A stretch of 64,000 bases of DNA from Lunularia cruciata (Eukaryota; Streptophyta; Marchantiopsida; Lunulariales; Lunulariaceae), in NCBI GenBank assembly GCA_948567375.1, contig OX419756.1, forward strand, positions 42,448,552 to 42,512,551, in the 5' to 3' direction. Position numbers and translations under genes: made by a program. Shown here piece after piece: positions 23,491 to 34,749 of this stretch. Under the pieces are notes generated by a model. The model was given only the letters and a program-made list of their open reading frames with translations, had not been told where the DNA came from and ran no database searches. Position 1 is the stretch's first letter. Each line of letters opens with the position of its first letter.

Positions 23491-24772
23491 TTAATCAGTT
23501 CTGAAACTAGAATGCTCTGGATCATTCGTCATAGCCGATGTCATTTGCAATTCGTGGTTGTCACGACGTGAACTCGAATAACTGACCTTTCTTGGCGTGA
23601 GTTCGTCAATTCTGGAAGTTGGGTCCCGATGATTAGGAGGAATTGCCACGTAAAGACCTGCCACTACAATCGCTGCCAGAGCCGGTGCACACCAGTAGAT
23701 CCAGAGGCTGTCCAGCAATTCTGAACCTCCATATGCAATCGCCGGACCCATGCAGCGTGCAGGATTCATTGAAGCGCCTGTATAACCAGGAGCAATACTT
23801 CTCGACACGTAAATATTCAAGCCTGCTGTTGCACCGATAAAAAAGGGTGCAAACTGTAATCCTGTGGTTTCAAATTGTTTAGAGTCGATTGCCACCATGT
23901 AGCAGACATATATAAAAATCCAGCTGAAGATAAACTCGGAAAAAAATGCTTGGTGAATGTTGAGTCCTTCATTTGTGGGCCTGTAAGTGCATCCAGAGAG
24001 AAGATGTTTGTGGACGTCTTGCACAGGAAGAAGAGTCTTTGCACATAAAGCTCCGAAAACGGCTCCCAAGGTTTGTGCAGTGATATACATGATCCCTTTA
24101 AACGGTGAGTAACGACCAGTAAAGATAGTGCAGAGGGTGAAAGCTGGGTTGAAGTGTGCATCTGAGGGAGGTAAAGAAGCTCGAATAAGAATTCCTAGGA
24201 TGAGAAAATGGAAGAAAGCAATGGGAACAATAGGACTGCTAAAATGAATTTGGCTTCCAATGGAGACAATTATACTCATGAACACGAATAGTCCCACGAA
24301 AACCATCTCAACCACACACGAACGCCACACCTGCAGACCTCACCAAATTATCCAGTCAAAGGCAACTTGAGAACTGATTTATAGCTGAGAAGCTAAGTTA
24401 GCTATATCATCCCATTACACTTGGCCAAGTGCTCAACCGCGAATGTAAGCTGGCCGCTCCGAGAAGAAGAGAGTAGTGGTTGATTTCTTTTATGGAGTTT
24501 ATCGTCGCTGTTTTAGGTTATCCTTGTTCTCTCAAGAAACTGTTCATTGTTATCGACCTTAACTGTGGACATATAGCATAGACAGTAGAAGTTCAAACAT
24601 ATAGCCTGAAGACTAGTGAAGTACTGTTCGGCTAGAAATGTCGAAACAATACTTTGGAGAATATAGTGGGAATTACCGAGCTCCTTCTCAGGTCTTCCAG
24701 ACCCACAAATTGCCTCGACGAAGCTGCAATGTACGACCACCACTCTCCAAATGTAGAGGCTGTTGATCCCAT
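23491..24772 (-). CDS. XIP-type aquaporin (major intrinsic protein), two exons
   Basis: Membrane channel of the MIP superfamily. Exon 1 24772-24677 encodes MGSTASTFGEWW... through GLEDLRRSS; exon 2 24330-23491 begins VWRSCVVEM. The donor (TCG|GTAATT) and acceptor (CTGCAG|GTG) are both in phase 0, giving 311 residues. The joined EDLRR..VWRS sequence matches the usual cytosolic lead into helix 1. Six hydrophobic helices are evident. The first half-helix box is HFNPAFT and the second is MNPARCMGPA. The Cys directly after NPAR is the diagnostic NPARC motif of X intrinsic proteins, and GYTGASMNPARC plus the following YGGSELLDSLWIYW also fit XIPs. The first box is a canonical NPA, which many XIPs lack. 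XIPs are reported to pass small uncharged solutes; substrate and membrane here are unknown. A start 15 codons upstream of 24772 is also open. Confidence 0.82.
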
Positions 24773-26995
24773 GCTTAGCTTAGGCACCTGGAGAGTAACG
24801 GTCCAAGTCGACATAGCAGGATTTAGCCTCTCCAGGATCATATGTTCACGGTTCTCCCATGCCTTATAAACAATAGAGATTTTAACGACATCCAATACCG
24901 ACAACCAATAGCGACATCAAGTTTATCGGATATGCTTTATGAGTACGTTTTGACTTTGTATTAATAGTTGTTCTGTGGGAAAAGCTAAAATGAATATTTT
25001 ACCGGCTTTCGTTACAGTTATATAGGGCGTAAAGATCGGATATAGGATGATATACGATGTCAGATGTTTCTCCGGAAACATCGATAAAACTAGAACGATG
25101 CAGAGAAGATTAGCATAGCCCCTGCGCAAGGATAACACGCACAAATCGAGATCGCTGGATAAACAGAACCCAATTGCGCATTAAACCTGGTACTCTGAGC
25201 AAGGAACGTTAACAGAAACGACACGTATGTGCAGACTCTCAGCAGAAATAGACAACACAACATTGATCCCTACCTTCTCTACGGGTAGCACTGAACACCG
25301 TCTACGGTTTTGAAACGTCTGAGGATGGCCTCTTTCGTCTTTGATGCACCTCTCGGTCAGGTTCTGGCTTAGGGGAGGGAGCTTCTTAGTTACTGGGAAC
25401 CGCGACAACTAATTTATCAAATTATACAGCTGAGTACTTAACTTACACGCTAGATTCTCGCCGCAGTATTTCCCTTCCAATCCAACGTAGGCAGGCATCC
25501 CTCGTGCTTTCATGCTTACAGGTAAAATTTTTGCCAAAATCCAGGGGATTGAGTATGTTGTGGACGGACTTTCCCCCCGACAGATTTTGTAATTTGTATG
25601 GATGTAAGAAGATAGAAATTCAAACATACTAATCAATAGCAGTCGTAAGAAGAAGTTTTCCGAAAGAACGATATAATCTTAATCGATCACTTAGATAGAG
25701 ACCGGTCACCAACAGAGGCTAAATCTCACTTTCAAGAATAAGCACACTGTTCTAATTTGTTCAGGACGTTCACTTCTCTAGCTGTACAACTGAGAGATCG
25801 ACCGAAAGAGTAACAACCGAAATCAAAGATTTCTGTTAAGAATCGTGGAGGAAGCGTAATGTTACTGAAGAGAAAGACCATCAACTTCGTTTTATATGAA
25901 AAGAAGTTACAGAGAATTCGTGCAAGTTCCAACTGCGAGCATCGGTCGTATTCAAACCGTTTACTGGGATTGTCTATCCTTCACCAGATCCTTCAGCAAC
26001 CTGATTTGCAACTGATCAGCTATTGTATAGTTGCGCAATCAACAAAGTGGATGTCCGTAAAAGCTTATCCAGTCAAATATCAGATAAATTAGCTTCACTC
26101 CCTCCTCGGACTGTTTCTTCGGAGTTTGCGGCTGATTCTTTCGGAGTGCTGTTCACAGAAAGAGTAATCGGATTCCCATGTTGGGGTTCTTTCATCTACT
26201 GCAGGTCTCACCCCTGCATATACATCTCAAAATCAGAATATCAGATACAGATTAGAACACGTGCGCTGGAGTCGAAACATCTGCCATGCTAAACGTACCT
26301 TCAAATACACCCCGAGCTCAAGCTTCCTCGCGAGGATGTCTTATGTCCTTCACATAACAATTTCGCCAGTTCCAGATCCAGTCTTAGACCTAACCACACG
26401 ACGAGCTTGTACATTTGTAGCGATGTGGAGGCACAAGAAGGTATTGCCACGACTGGGCATGCATGTCACGTTTGAAGATCCAGACAACTAACTGTAGCTG
26501 AAACGGGGGATAAGGTCATGAATCTCTTATGTTTGAAGCTTGCGTCCTGAGCTTCGGATCCTCAAGGGGGGGAACCTACCAACTTATCATGCCTTTCATC
26601 TCTTTAGACTAGATCAGACATTTAATGCTAGTTCCCACACGTTCCACATATTGCGCTGTGTGAATTGTAAAAGTTGCATGGAACTGTGCTGTTTAGCTTG
26701 CTTTAAATGCCTCCCATGTCTAACGTCTTCACAGGTTCGTCGGCCTTTGTTGCAAACCTCGAGGTCGGGCTACATTTGAGCCTAGGGTTTGACGATGGAC
26801 CCCGGGACTTCAGTGGACAAGATAAAAGTATGACAGCCTGCTCCTTGTGTGACAGGGAAGTAAGCAAAAAGTTTCGTGTTCTTCTCATCTCTCTTCGCCA
26901 GACTGTTATTCTATTTCTAGGTGGTTGCTAGGCTAGTGCATTCATTACTTGACCTTCCAACTTTAATACAATCCACTCCTCCTTCTATATAGTCT
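24773..26995. other. Unresolved stretch, possible unrecognised exons, U6-like sequence
   Basis: Apart from the U6-like sequence, several segments look exon-like but cannot be assigned. On the minus strand, about 25450-25600 (PWILAKILP, GLEGKYCGENLA, followed by a GTAAGT donor), about 25260-25400 (ending AAG|GTAGGG) and about 26090-26205. On the plus strand, 26745-26850 (VGLHLSLGFDDGPRDFSG, followed by a GTAAGC donor). I do not recognise any family and do not propose a gene model. Confidence 0.25.
25064..25150 (+). ncRNA. U6 snRNA-like sequence, divergent (possible pseudogene)
   Basis: The core GCAGAGAAGATTAGCAT followed by AGCCCCTGCGCAAGGATAAC and ACGCACAAATCGAG is clearly U6 spliceosomal RNA. 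Differences from the plant consensus: the invariant ACAGAGA box reads GCAGAGA, GGCCCC reads AGCCCC, GGATGAC reads GGATAAC, and the end after AATCGAG lacks the T-run terminator. The 5' stem is changed but still pairs perfectly (GATGTTTC TCCG GAAACATC). No plant USE element (RTCCCACATCG) is visible upstream; only a weak TATA-like stretch near 25041. Best read as a retro-copied or decayed U6, or a divergent variant. Confidence 0.75.
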
Positions 26996-28110
26996 TGAAA
27001 AGATGAAAGCACTACTAGAGCTCAATTCATATGGTCGCTCGTGTTTAGACTTTAATAAAGCAATAATCTACAAATTGCCCATCTTGAATCTATGAATCTC
27101 AAAATTGGATTCCATCAACTTGGACATGCAAAAAAGTACATAAGAAACCCCAAAACCGAATTCTAGATGATTAAAAATTAGTGTTTTGAAAATTATTTCG
27201 ACAAAGAACAGTACCGAAAAAGGCATAGAAAACTTTAAATGCAATTCTGGAAGCCTTTCCACACCCTTTATGGTAACTTATAAGGAGCTTTTGAAGGCTT
27301 CCCCAGCTCTTCGTTATGAACCAACTCTCATGTCATCTTGGCCTTGTTATGGGTGGCATTAGCAAAAACTTGGGTGACAATAGCAATTTCGCTCAGGTAT
27401 TGTAGCCTGTTGTAGATGTGATATTGTAAAACTATAATTTCTTCGCTCCAGTAGTTTGTAAATCATACGACTTGTATAGATAAGACATTGTATAGGTACT
27501 ATAATCTATTGTAATCTATAGTCAATGAAAAGATGAAAGCACTACTAGAGCTCAATTCATATGGTCGCTCTTGTTTAGAATTAATAAAGCAATAATCTAC
27601 AGATTGCCCATCTTAATTGAGTTGTACCTTGATTTGAAACACCCAATGCTCAGATTCATTGATGCTCTTCTATGAGATTTTGTGTTTTGTTTAGTCAAGT
27701 CCCTTAGTGCCAAACCCTTTGGACTCAACATTATCATTCTATGAATCTCAAAATTGGATTCCATCAACTTGGACGTACAAAAAAAGTACATAAAAAAACG
27801 GAAAACTGAATTCTAGATGATTAAAAATTAGTGTTTTGAAAATTATTTCGACAAATAACAGTAACGAAAAAGGCATAGAAGCTTTTCCACGCCCTTTATG
27901 TAACTTATAAGGAGCTTTTGAAGGCTTCCCCAGCTCTTCGTTATGAGCAAACTCTCATGTCATCTTGGCCTTGTTATGGGTGGCATTAGCAAAAACTTGG
28001 GTGACAATAGCGATTTCCCTCAGGTAGCCTGTTGTGGATGTGATATTGTAAAACTATAATTTCTTCGCTCCAGTAGTTTGTAAATCATACTACTTGTATA
28101 GATAAGACAT
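26996..28110 (+). repeat. Tandem segmental duplication, period about 530 bp, with partial third copy
   Basis: Copy 1 begins at 26996 and copy 2 at 27526, both with TGAAAAGATGAAAGCACTAC. They stay alignable to the ACTTGTATAGATAAGACATT tail. Copy 2 carries about 120 extra bases (about 27616-27735) and lacks about 25 bases present in copy 1. A diverged third copy of only the tail (ATTGTAAATGTGATATTGC onwards) lies at about 28120-28200. No coding potential. Confidence 0.85.
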
Positions 28111-28268
28111 TGTAGGTGATATAACCTATTGTAAATGTGATATTGCAAAACTATATTTTCTCTGCTCTAATAGTTTGTAGACATATGACTTGTATAGATT
28201 AGATATCTTAGATATAGGGTAGATTTCTCGTACCTTAATATCGGAGTTTATGTCTCATCGTTGTACAT

Positions 28269-28318
28269 GTACGGCTTGATGTCTAAAAATTATCCTTCTT
28301 GGTATCCTACGCGGTCGC
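28269..28318 (+). repeat. 49-bp dispersed repeat, copy 4
   Basis: Starts GTACGGCTTGATG and ends TCCTACGCGGTCGC; the middle is diverged. Confidence 0.6.
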
Positions 28319-28753
28319 CCTTTTCAAACTTGCATACCTTTTCGCTTCATTAAAGGTAGAGCAATATACTTCAGCATAGAAGCTTTCCTCAGTGGCAATA
28401 CAAGTACCGTACAACAAATTTTAGTTTACAGAACAAGCTGATACATAGCTGTAGTACAGTCACGGGAATTCTGGTTCTCTTAGACAAAACTGTTGTTCAA
28501 GTTTTGTCACATCAGTACTGTACACTCCTGTACATACATCCAGTGATATACTTTCCTCCGTCATGCTGATTATCATTACGCTGTCTGTCTTTCACAAGTT
28601 TCTTATGATTCAATACCCTAGTCGTAGTGCTGTTCCCCAACCATGCAAGGCATTCATCTTCGTCATGGAGCTCTGGATCTGGATTGGATTTCCTACAGCT
28701 TTTGGTTGGTTGGAAGATTGTGACCTCCGATTTCCTCTGTTTTACAGATGTAG

Positions 28754-28936
28754 TCTGTTTTGAAGGAAGCTATCCGCAACGAATTTCTGCTCAAGTATCC
28801 CCGAATTGACACACTTCTTATTGGAATTGAAAAGAAGGCGAAGGACCTACTGAAGAAGTCGAGGACCACGGTCAAGGGAAGAGAAGGGTGGAGAAATCGG
28901 CACACTTCGCGGTTCGCAGTATGTTGTAGTTACTGA
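28754..28936 (+). pseudogene. Orphan exon-like segment, unrecognised
   Basis: After an acceptor-like GATGTAG, a 60-codon open stretch reads SVLKEAIRNEFLLKYPRID then GIEKKAKDLLKKSR and ends in TGA at 28934-28936. It has helical, charged composition unlike the surrounding AT-rich sequence. No upstream exon or family recognised. It may be the 3' exon of an unannotated or dead gene. Confidence 0.3.
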
Positions 28937-29689
28937 AGAGTTATACATTTGAAGTATGAGTACATCCAACCAACCGCGAGATTAAAGTCGGCTCGTCCAT
29001 CATTTCCAGAATCAATGCGGATAGCGACTCCGAACATATCATAACAAGTCGGAAGGGGACTAAGTGTAGTTTAGATTCTCCCTTGACCTGGTAAATTCTT
29101 CATAACTTAAAATGTATGTTTTAAACTTCACTTGTTACATATGTTAATCGAAAAAGAAATACTTAAATCGTACCTTAAATTAATCAAAAGTGACTAAGAG
29201 GTTCGTTGTGAATGTCGCTTGATTTCTTTTCGCTAGGATCACACAAGTATTTAAAGCACTTGTTCTAGTGTTTTCCTTCAAATATCTGCAATAAGACCAC
29301 CCCGTTTAATATTCACTCTTTTTCGGTGGCGAAACGTATAAATAATTTATTTATAATTAAGATCCGTAGCTATAGATGAACCATCAAAACAACTTTCAGT
29401 ACGAGGCAAATTGAATAGACTAGACATCCATACTGACACAAAGGTACAATTTACAATAAAGGCATAAGAAACAGTCTGCCTTTAGTCAGTATTATCTACA
29501 TCTAGTGGATTAAATTTTTGTAATCTACAACCTAGAACGGGTCCTGGAAATGTTCTATGCGAAACAAATATGAACATGGTTTCTATTTGACAAGGCTTCC
29601 GTAAGTTTTCTCTACATGATCTTTATCGTTCTTGAGTCTCAGCTATTCTGATTCCCAATTCTCACACAATTCTAAAGATGATTCCGGCC

Positions 29690-32600
29690 CTACCGAGGTT
29701 CCTGGTATAATCCGTAGTCTCTTGGTCCTGCCAGTGGTCCAGCAACGTAGAATTTCCGTCGCAACTCGTCGATCAAGAGTAATGGATAAAACACCAGAGC
29801 GAACCCAACAACAAATCCAATTCCAGCAGCTATCTTGAAACTGTCATCAACAAAAGTTGATGTCGTCGGGGGACTCGTATCCGGACTCTGAGGAGGAGTA
29901 ACGGGACAGGGCTTATCGAGAACGATTCCACATAGATCCGGGTTGCCAGGCCAAAAGGAGTTCTTCTTGAACCTTGTAGAGAGCGAATTTGTGTCGGGAA
30001 TAGGGCCTGTTAGATTGTTGAGAGACAAGTTCAGGTAGCCCAACGTCGACCTACCGAGCAAAGGGGGAATAACACCTGAAAACTCATTCATAGATAGATC
30101 CAGAGAGTCAAGTAAGGGAAGGTTTTCAACTGCCGTAATGTTTCCTCCAAGACTGTTGTTGGCAAGATTCAAGAACATGAGACCCTGCAGTGACCCCAAC
30201 TCTTGAGGTAGCTCACCACTCAGCAGATTAGACGACGTATCCAATGACGTCAAAGTCTCCAGGACGTACACATACACTAGAGTATTACCCTTGGCTCTTA
30301 TTGATATTTGCTCAAACAATCTTGGTTTGCTCTGTGTTTGGGTCGCTGGGATTCGGCTATCAGTTCGTGAAACGTTGAAACTTTGCAGGCCCGACAATTC
30401 ATCTGGCAATTGACCGCTGAAACCATTGAAGGAAAGATCAAGAACCTGTAATGCAGTCAGGTTCCAAATCCAGGCGGGAATAGCGCCAGTCAAGTTGTTT
30501 GATGACAAACTCAACACTCGGAGTGAGGGGAGATGGTGTGTAAATGCAGCTCCCGTGGGTATTCCTCCCGACAATTTGTTCTCGCTTAGATCCAAAAGTT
30601 CGAGCTGCGTACATTGCAGTATTCTGCTGGGGAAGTCTCCGTCCAATTTGTTCCCGTTCACTGAGAAGCTCTTGAGAGTTGCGAGCTGTCTAAAATCTAT
30701 GTGAGCAAGCTCCCCTCTCAAGAGGTTGTAACTGAGCCTGACGTTCTCCAGTGCACTGCAATTTGCGATGTCCACCGGGATTTGGCCCTCAAGTTTGTTT
30801 TCGTACAAGATCAGATAGATCAATTTCTGCAGTCGAGTCAGCTCCCTTGGAATCTCGCCAGTCAGATTGTTTTGATGCAATCTCAAGTATTGTAATTCAT
30901 TGAGATTGCCAAAACCTGCAGGTATATATCCAGTCAGAGTATTATTTCCCAGATTGATTTCTGTAGCGAGATATAGGTTCCCCAAGCTCTCGGGGATATT
31001 CCCTGCCAGTTTGTTGTCTTGAAGCCATAACAATGCCAAATTCTGCAGCTGACCAAGTTCGCCTGGAATGGTGCCGGAGAACTGGTTGTTGTTCAGAAAC
31101 AAATGCTTGAGATGGGTCAAATTAACAAGCGCCGTGGGAATCGGTCCACTAAATGAGTTGGTGTCCAGGTACAAATAGACTAAATTTGGCCACTGTGAAA
31201 CCATGTCGTCGGTGATGTTTCCTGAGAAGGAATTCGTCACCGGATCCGAGTTCCTACCTCGAAGGCTTTCCCATGTACTTGACTTCGAGCTTGAACTGCT
31301 TCCCACATTTAAGTATGTCAGCGCTTTGGAATTTGTCAAAGCATGAAGCGTACCATTCAACCTGTTGTTGGACAAGTCCATTCTTCGGAGGAGCGTAAGA
31401 TTGAGCCCATCAGGTATCTGTCCCTCAAACTGATTATTGCGCAGGACTAAAGAGGTGAGATTCTTAAGATCGTTCAAGCTGTTTGGCAACTCACCCGTGA
31501 AGTTGTTGTTGTTCATGTACAAAACTACAAGTGATCCCACTGTTGTCAGGACTTCAGGAAATTTCCCGTCAAACAGGTTTCCATCCAGGAAAAGCCCAGT
31601 CAAAATACTCCATGACGTTGAGTTAACTTCAATGAAGTTTCCAATGAAATCATTGGTCCCAACGTTAAGAAGTATAAGTTCAGAGAGTTGGGCGAGCTCC
31701 GCTGGAAGCCTGCCATGGAATCCGTTGTTTCCGAAATGTAGAAACCAAAGTTTTGTCAAGTTTCCCAGCTGTTTCGGTACAAAGCCGGCCAGATTGTTTT
31801 GCTCAAAACTTAGGTAATTCAAGTTGATGAACTGACCGTACTCCTCCGGTATGCTACCAGAAAGGAAAAAACTACCGTAGAAGTCCAAGTACCGCAATTT
31901 CGTACAGTTGCCGAGGGATCTGGGAAGGGGTCCCTTGAGACGATTCGAAGGGATATTGTGGTAATCATCTAATTTATCGAGCAAAAGATTATTCAATGTC
32001 CCCAGGTTCAGAATCTCCAGTTCAGTGAGTAGGCCAAGCTCTTCGGGAATCGAGCCATTGAACCAGTAGCCCTCCCCTCCAAGATTGAGTTCTTGCAAAT
32101 TCGTCAGATTGCCAAACTCTCGTGGAATTTCCCCGAAGAGACGATTGTTCTCCAGGTTCAAGATCCTAAGGTTCCCAAGCTGCCCCAGCTCTGGTGGAAT
32201 TTTGCTTTCCAAATAGTTATGGCTCAAGTCGAGCTCCTCTAAGTAGGATAGATTCGCAAGTGCAACAGACAACGAACCATTTAGCAATAGGTCTGGTAAC
32301 CTGATAGATACAACATGCAGCTGGTCGATGTCACATGTCACCCCCGTCCACGAGCAGTAGCTAGAGAAGTTGCTCGAATTCCAGCCATCCAAAGCACCTT
32401 TGGCGTCCCTTGAGATACCGTCCTTGAACTCTAGAAGAGCAATGACATCTCTGCAGCACATGACAAATGTATGAGAATAGTATGCAAGATCTAGAGACCA
32501 TCTACATGACCTAATGAGTCGGCTGATTAGTGACGACACTTATACCTCAATTCTAAAGACCCTTTCTTACCGGCAGTTTTCAAGGTGCAGTATATTTGCA

Positions 32601-32976
32601 ACGCAGCCACAATAATATGATTGATATTTATAAGCCATCATGTTTTCTGGACGAAGGCAAGTCAGCATACAGAAAGAGAAACATACGAGATAACAAGGCT
32701 CTTCGATTCGTTAACCAACCTGGAGTTGTCTTGCAGCAAAGAGCGCGAAAAATACTTGCGCATCCTCTGGGTGCTTGAATCATGGTCATGCAACTCTCCA
32801 TGGGCAAAACCTTTTCGAGCTACGCTGCTTACAAGACCAGAAACTTCGAGGAAGGCAATTGCATACGTGTACAGACATAGTATTAATACGAGCATTTGAA
32901 TCCTAGGTAGCGAATTACCTGTTCGAGGATTCATCTCCATGGAAGCGGAATGACTAATGCAAGCGAGCGCCGGCAC
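29690..32976 (-). CDS. LRR receptor-like protein (RLP), two exons
   Basis: Cell-surface leucine-rich-repeat receptor without a kinase. Exon 1 32976-32687 and exon 2 32450-29690 join across a GT-AG intron of 236 bp (TC|GTATGT ... CTGCAG|A), giving 1016 residues. Exon 1 has a signal peptide (MLVLILCLYTYAIAFLEVSG) beginning about residue 28 of the longest frame, so the true ATG may be internal. Exon 2 starts with an LRRNT_2 cap (DVIALLEFKDGISR ... CSWTGVTCD). It continues with more than twenty plant-type LRRs (LxxLxxLxLxxNxLxGxIP), a short island around RAKGNTLVYVYVLETL before the last repeats, the cap NPDLCG, a Pro/Ser/Thr juxtamembrane segment, one transmembrane helix (AAGIGFVVGFALVFYPLLL), and a short cytosolic tail ending at TGA. 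RLPs act in immunity or development with partner kinases such as SOBIR1; the ligand is unknown. Confidence 0.88.
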
Positions 32977-33177
32977 ATCATACTTGAGGGGTTGTTTGAT
33001 CGGTTCGATCTATAACAAAAGCTCTCACCCTCTACACCAGATTTGGTGTAGAGGAAATCTGCATGTGCAACAGGTGGTTGACGGTTAGAGTGACTTTAAC
33101 AGTCAAGCATAGGGGTACGATTGTCAAGCTCGGGGGTTAAATGACTCCTAGTTAATTCTCTTCCCGTACGTACAGGC

Positions 33178-33909
33178 TACTGTATCGAGAAAACAACTAA
33201 CATGAGCAGGATTTCACAGCCGGAGAACGAACAGCGTGACACTCCAACCTTCAAGTTGGCTCCAATAAATATCAAAGTAGACTAAACTTTCTTTTCGCTG
33301 ACTTCAGTTTTTGTGACTGTCGCACTTGATATGTTCTCCTCCCATTGTCTTAGACATTTAACCTTTACGTTGCAATCGATTCTTCCTGGACCACCACGGT
33401 GGATGAAGCAGCAAAAATATATTCTAGTTTCACACGTTCACTTGATGTCTACGTGTGGAGTTCTAGATCTATCGATGGTACATGTGCATCTACATCGATT
33501 CTATTGCTGTTGACCGCATTACTATAGACTCTAGTTTACTTTACTTCCCGTACTGCCCGTACGCTTATGCAAGCAAATTGCAAATTTTGTACATAAAGTC
33601 AATATAACCATACATGTATGTTTTCTACAGTGTTTTGTTGGCAACATCACTCGCCACTATGAGGCAAATTGAATAGCTTTGACATTCATGTGGATACAAA
33701 GGAATAACTTATAACAAAGACATAAAAGACATCGTGCCTCTAGTCAGTGTTATCTACCTCTAATATGTTACTTTTGGAATCTTCTTTACGGAAAAGAAAG
33801 TTTAGTCTTCTTTGACATTTGTTGGAGCCACCTTGAAGGTTGGAGTGTCATGCTGCTCCCCGGCTGTATAAACCTGCCTCATGTTAGTTGTGTTCCTGAT
33901 ACAGTGTTG
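33178..33909. repeat. Fold-back repeat with arms of about 118 bp
   Basis: 33178-33296 matches the reverse complement of 33791-33909 with scattered differences. Shared blocks include ACAACTAACATGAG, TGACACTCCAACCTTCAAG and GACTAAACTTTCTTTTC. The spacer is about 495 bp. A third direct partial copy (ATGTCAAAGTAGACCAAAC) lies at about 34062-34092. Confidence 0.8.
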
Positions 33910-34300
33910 GACTATTTGAATATTTTGTCTATTCAGCAATGAGGGAATCTGCATGTTCATCAACAGGTATTGCAAATTTGCAATGAGGGGTTGTCGAAAC
34001 GGGCCCATAATATCTAGTTTCAGAACCTTCTGTTAAGGACAAAACGAAGATGTGAAGTCAAATGTCAAAGTAGACCAAACTTTGTTTTCTATAACCTGGA
34101 ACGGGTCCTGGAATGTTCTATACGGAAACAAATATCAACATGGTTTCTATTTCACAAGGGACTGCTTCCGTAAGTTTTCCTCTACATTATCTTTGTCGTT
34201 CATGAGTCTCGGGTATTGTGTTGCCACTTCCTCACACAATGCTAAAGATGACTCCCGCCCTACTGAGGTTCCTAGTATAATCCGAAGTCTCTGAGTCCCG
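33655..34300 (-). pseudogene. Decayed duplicate of the LRR-RLP 3' end
   Basis: 33655-33790 aligns with 29385-29520, and 34096-34300 aligns with 29525-29730, the 3' flank and last codons of the LRR gene. The two blocks are in the same order but separated by part of the fold-back repeat. Shared runs include GAGGCAAATTGAATAG and GAACGGGTCCTGGAA. No open reading frame remains. Confidence 0.7.
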
Positions 34301-34469
34301 CAAGCTGTTCATTGAGCCCTTCAATGAACCACTCGATAGTTTCGCGCGTCCGGACCCTGGACTTGTCCAACAACAGGCTGAATGGTATGTTTCATGATTG
34401 CAAATCTCCTTGACACTCTCCCGCAATAACTTCCAGATACCCTCGCGTGCTAGAACGGTTGGGCATATC

Positions 34470-34745
34470 GCACAATAAAATTGTCCGGTGAAATCCCCAT
34501 GGATTTTGTCCAGCCAATGGCTCTCAGTTACTTCAGCGGCCTGACGGGAATGATTCCGCCTTCCACTCAGTCAACCATGCAGAGAACGCTGTTCACTGAA
34601 AATCCTGGATGCATGTGGTCCACCTTAGATGCATGTGAGGATTCGCTCTCTACTGAATTTGGAAATCTGGGTTCTGCGCCTCGGGAGCAGAGCCTATCGA
34701 TGAGTGCGTCTCGCTTCTCGCATTCTGGTGGGTTTAGCCTTGGGA
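34470..34745 (+). pseudogene. LRR-protein C-terminal fragment on the opposite strand
   Basis: The plus-strand frame reads KLSGEIPMDF, then SGLTGMIPPSTQS and TLFTENPGCMW. This resembles the last LRR plus the NPGLCG-type C-terminal cap of plant LRR receptors. It is isolated and lacks upstream repeats and downstream kinase or membrane helix. Likely a remnant of another receptor gene. Confidence 0.5.
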
Positions 34746-34749
34746 TTTT

